In this document: in pieces, positions 61,278 to 64,000 of the stretch
Layout of the letters: every line of letters starts with the position of its first letter
How positions within the stretch are numbered: position 1 is the first letter of the stretch
Source of the DNA: Carya illinoinensis
Taxonomy: Eukaryota; Streptophyta; Magnoliopsida; Fagales; Juglandaceae
Length of the DNA: 64,000 nucleotides
NCBI RefSeq assembly: GCF_018687715.1
Contig: NC_056752.1
Coordinates: forward strand, 16,451,501-16,515,500
Direction: 5' to 3'
Program-made: the position numbers and the translations under genes
The notes under the pieces: generated by a model
Told to the model about the DNA's origin: nothing
The model's input: the letters and a program-made list of their open reading frames with translations, nothing else
Database searches by the model: none

Positions 61278-62158
61278 CTTTTTTCTGGGCATTAATTAAA
61301 ATGGCTTTTTGGCAATAATGCATGCAGTTGCTTGAGTGGAGCGGTGGTGGGGTGCCAAATGTAGCTGGGGAGATTGCAATAGTATTTGCATTGGCTATGT
61401 GGGTTACGAGCTTTCCTCGCATTAGGCGAAAGATGTTTGAGGTTTTCTTCTATACCCACCATCTTTACATTCTCTATATCTTCTTCTACGTATCGCATGT
61501 TGGCACTGCCTACTTCTGCATGATCCTTCCTGGGATCTTCCTCTTCCTTGTCGATCGATTATTGAGATTCCTACAGTCGAGACAGAGTGCTAGGTTGGTC
61601 TCTGCACGCATTCTACCTTGTGACACTGTTGAACTAAACTTCTCCAAGGGCCAAGGTATAACAACGACGATTAGTACTACTGGAAAGCCTTCCCCATCAG
61701 TCTCTTGTTCAAGCCACCAACGTGCACTTTGGTGCTAGGCCTGATCTTAAGAGTAAGTTAGTGGCCTCTACTTATAACACCCAAATATGACCAGAGTAAA
61801 CGCATGCATCGCCTAAGAATTAATTAGAATGTTCGGTAAAGTAATCGATTGTATGTATTGGCATTGCAGAAATTCTTCTTGAGTGCACAGGATCAGACGT
61901 TGGAGTTTTAGTCTGTGGTCCGAGGAAGATGTGACATGAGGTTGCCAAAATTTGTTCGTCTGGTTTGGCAGAAAATCTGCACTTTGAGTCCATCAGCTTC
62001 AACTGGTGATGAATTAGAAAGGTGAACGTGTCTCAGTGTCGGTTACCATTGCAGAAATTCTTCTTTTGGGGCAAAACATCCAATCTTCGAGTCTTGCAGT
62101 TCGTGGCACAAGAAAAGTGATCAGCTGGAGGACAGGTTGCAAATTAATATATGTTCAT

Positions 62159-62324
62159 GATATTATTATGTAAATATTATTTTTAATCACATGTATCACG
62201 TGCACCATAGTTAGAGTGTATATTAGTACTGTACTATACATTTCGTCTTTCACTTTTCTGTGTAATATGCAATAATACAAGTTCTAGAATTTTCCCACAT
62301 TATCTAGCATTCTCTCTCTTGTCA
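62159..62324 (+). repeat. 5' LTR (short) of a second copia element
   Basis: It starts TGATATTATTATG where FRO homology ends and finishes CTCTCTTGTCA directly before a primer site TGGTATCAGAAG (62325-62336). About 166 bp is short, and the left end is set only by loss of homology with copy 1. The matching 3' LTR is beyond the window. Confidence 0.65.
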
Positions 62325-62365
62325 TGGTATCAGAAGTAAAACCCTAACCCTAAGTGCCATTTCTC

Positions 62366-64000
62366 ATGGCCATCACCTCCGACGATTTGTCTTGATTTTC
62401 TTCCTCTGGGGATTATTCTAATCCATTCTATCTCCAAAGTTGTGATCATCCTAGAGCAGTCCTTGTCTCCCAACCACTTAATGGAGACAACTACCTTACA
62501 TAGAATCGATCCATGTTTTTGGCACTTATTGCCAAGAACAAACTTTGTTTTGATAATGGTACTTTGCCACCACCGACGACTACTGATCTGATCCACAATG
62601 CGTGGATTAGGTGTAATATAGTCATTCTGCCATGGTTGCTCAATGCCATAAAGAACGAAATTGCTGCTTCAGTCATTTACATTGACTTTGCAAGGAGAAG
62701 TGGAATGATATGAAGGAGAGGTTTTCTCCGGGCAACTGACCCCGTATTTTTCAGATCTAGAAGAATATTGTTTCTTTGGCTCAAGCAAACTCATCTGCAA
62801 GTTCTTATTTTACATGATTGAAAAGTTGTTGGGAAGAGATGGTTCATTTCCGTCCTTTGCCTACATGTTCGTGTGGAGCTATCAAGAAAATGGTTGATTT
62901 TCAACAGGAAGATTATGTTCTATAGTTTTTGATGGGTCTCAATGAGACATATGCTCATTTATGGAGTCAAATCTTGCCTTCTGACCCGTTTCCACAAATT
63001 AAGAAGGTTTTCTCTCTCATTATTCAAGAAGAAAAACAAAGAGAAATAGTTTATGAGTCTTTGCCTTTTAATGAATATGTTGCTATGCTTTCTAATTGTG
63101 ATTCTAATCGTGGATCTACTTCTTCAAGAAGTGGCAAGACTTTTGTTACTCAAAAAGATCAACCCTACTGTACACACTATGGCTTATCAGGTCATACTAT
63201 TGATAAGTGTTACAAGATTCATGAGTATCCAGCTAGATATAAACCAAAGTCTCGAAACCCTACTGTCAATCAGGCCATTACTAGCCAATTTGTTTCTGTT
63301 TCAATTTTAACTCAAAATTTTCCATTTTCTCAAGAGCTCTGTCAATAGCTCATTACATTTCTTCAAAATCAACCTAATATTTCTTCTGTGAATTAAGCAG
63401 GTATAATCTCTACACCATCTACTTCATTTGCTCCTTCATTTTCAGGTATTTCTATTATTGCCTCTTCCATTTTTTCCAATATCAATAGAAATATCCTTCA
63501 ACCCCAATCTTGGATCCTTGATTTTGGAGCAACCGATCAAATGATTGGTTCGCTATCTCTTTTCTCTCCCATAAAAACCTCTATCAACATTTCTGTGAAA
63601 TTACCTAATGGGTCTTATACTCGAGTCATACGTATTGGCACAGCTAGACTCTTTAATTCCTTTGTTCTAACTGATGTTTTGTATGTTCTAGGTTTTACAT
63701 TTAATCTCATTTCTGTTAGCAAATTAATTTCACAGTTATCATATTTCTTGCTATTCTTACATAATTTCTGTTATATTGAGGGCCTCTACAATTAGAGAAA
63801 GATTGGAGTAGCTAAGCAATCACAAGTATTATATCATTTATTGCAAGTACCAGGCACTTTTGCTTCTTGTAAATTTGTTTCATTTGGTTAATTTGCTTGT
63901 TGTAATTCTGTTAGAATTAATTCTCACATATAACATTGTCGCATTGGACATATTTATGCTTCTCGATTGCATGATTTAGCTTTAGACTTGTCCAACTTCA
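62366..64000 (+). pseudogene. Copia gag-pro fragment running off the window
   Basis: It starts near ATGGCCATCACC (62366) with early stops. Frames then give HPRAVLVSQPLNGDNYLT.NRSMFLALIAKNKL.F, the gag N-terminal signature of copia elements. The longest piece (62929-63348) has MGLNETYAHLWSQILPSDPFPQIKKVFSLIIQEEKQRE and a zinc knuckle written CTHYGLSGHTIDKC, where the second cysteine is Tyr. Then come SWILDFGATDQM (protease, DFG in place of DSG) and FVLTDVLYVLGFTFNLISVSKL (start of the GAG-pre-integrase region). Several frameshifts and stops separate the pieces. Integrase and RT would lie past 64000. Confidence 0.88.

Larger units (their letters stand above)
47962..62160 (+). pseudogene. FRO pseudogene, second copy, split by a CACTA insertion
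   Basis: Aligns with 1-4116 over exons and introns. Exon 1 is 48035-48191 (open, ATG kept). Exon 2 starts at 48311 and is cut at 48351 by the transposon; its remainder (59276-59336) is present twice (again at 59487-59547). Exon 3 is 59719-59904 (intact). Exon 4 is 60213-60452, with an extra G (CTGGGGGTATG for CTCGGGTATG) and a 4-nt insertion near 60322, and its donor GT is changed to TT (CAG-TTATTT). Exon 5 is 61328-61655 (open). From intron 5 the sequence jumps into the end of exon 7, deleting about 1.07 kb that held exon 6 and most of exon 7 (the FAD and NADPH sites). Exon 8 near 61870 has CGA changed to TGA in the CGPRKM-R-H motif. Loss of function is certain. The GT repeat in intron 4 (about 61244-61276) is longer than in copy 1. 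Confidence 0.95.

Overview
The window is nuclear DNA from a flowering plant, most likely a woody eudicot. It holds multi-exon genes with GT-AG introns and AT-rich intergenic DNA packed with nested LTR retrotransposons and CACTA, hAT-like and microsatellite repeats. No prokaryotic, organellar, tRNA or rRNA gene was recognised. The species cannot be named from sequence alone.

Only one host gene looks intact: a ferric-chelate reductase (FRO family, NADPH oxidase-like, plasma-membrane iron reduction) at 78-3958 on the + strand. Eight exons join without a frame error into 698 codons plus stop. A second, diverged copy of the same gene starts near 47962 and ends near 62160. It is a pseudogene. A roughly 10.9 kb CACTA transposon sits inside its exon 2 with an ATA target duplication, the right-hand transposon/exon junction is tandemly duplicated (211 bp units), exon 4 is frameshifted and has lost its splice donor, exon 6 and most of exon 7 are deleted, and exon 8 has a nonsense codon.

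The roughly 44 kb between the two FRO copies is almost entirely mobile DNA. In order: a decayed CACTA element (about 5482-13640; TnpA-like and DUF4216/Tnp2 remnants on the minus strand), cut by a Ty3/gypsy gag fragment (about 14282-14830, minus); a solo-LTR-like repeat (about 15992-18465); minisatellites; a roughly 4.1 kb LTR-like block (about 19861-23993); a 1.55 kb hAT-like element carrying a broken ammonium-transporter (AMT1) fragment (24028-25573); a solo LTR with a perfect 5-bp target duplication (26880-29026); a complete but inactivated Ty1/copia element (29187-34003) with identical 5-bp target duplications; a second gene-capturing repeat carrying an acyl-activating-enzyme (AAE) fragment (about 35388-36405); and an old CACTA derivative (about 37473-47910) that is itself interrupted by an LTR-like block (about 41604-46536).

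The young CACTA element in the FRO pseudogene (48352-59272) has three coding units: a minus-strand TnpA-like gene (six exons, one nonsense codon), a minus-strand Tnp2-like transposase (several in-frame stops), and a plus-strand gene of unknown role (one frameshift). Clusters of palindromic TTCGAA-core motifs lie near its ends and between the genes and may be transposase-binding sites. The window closes with the 5' part of another Ty1/copia element (about 62159 onward), inserted just downstream of the FRO pseudogene.
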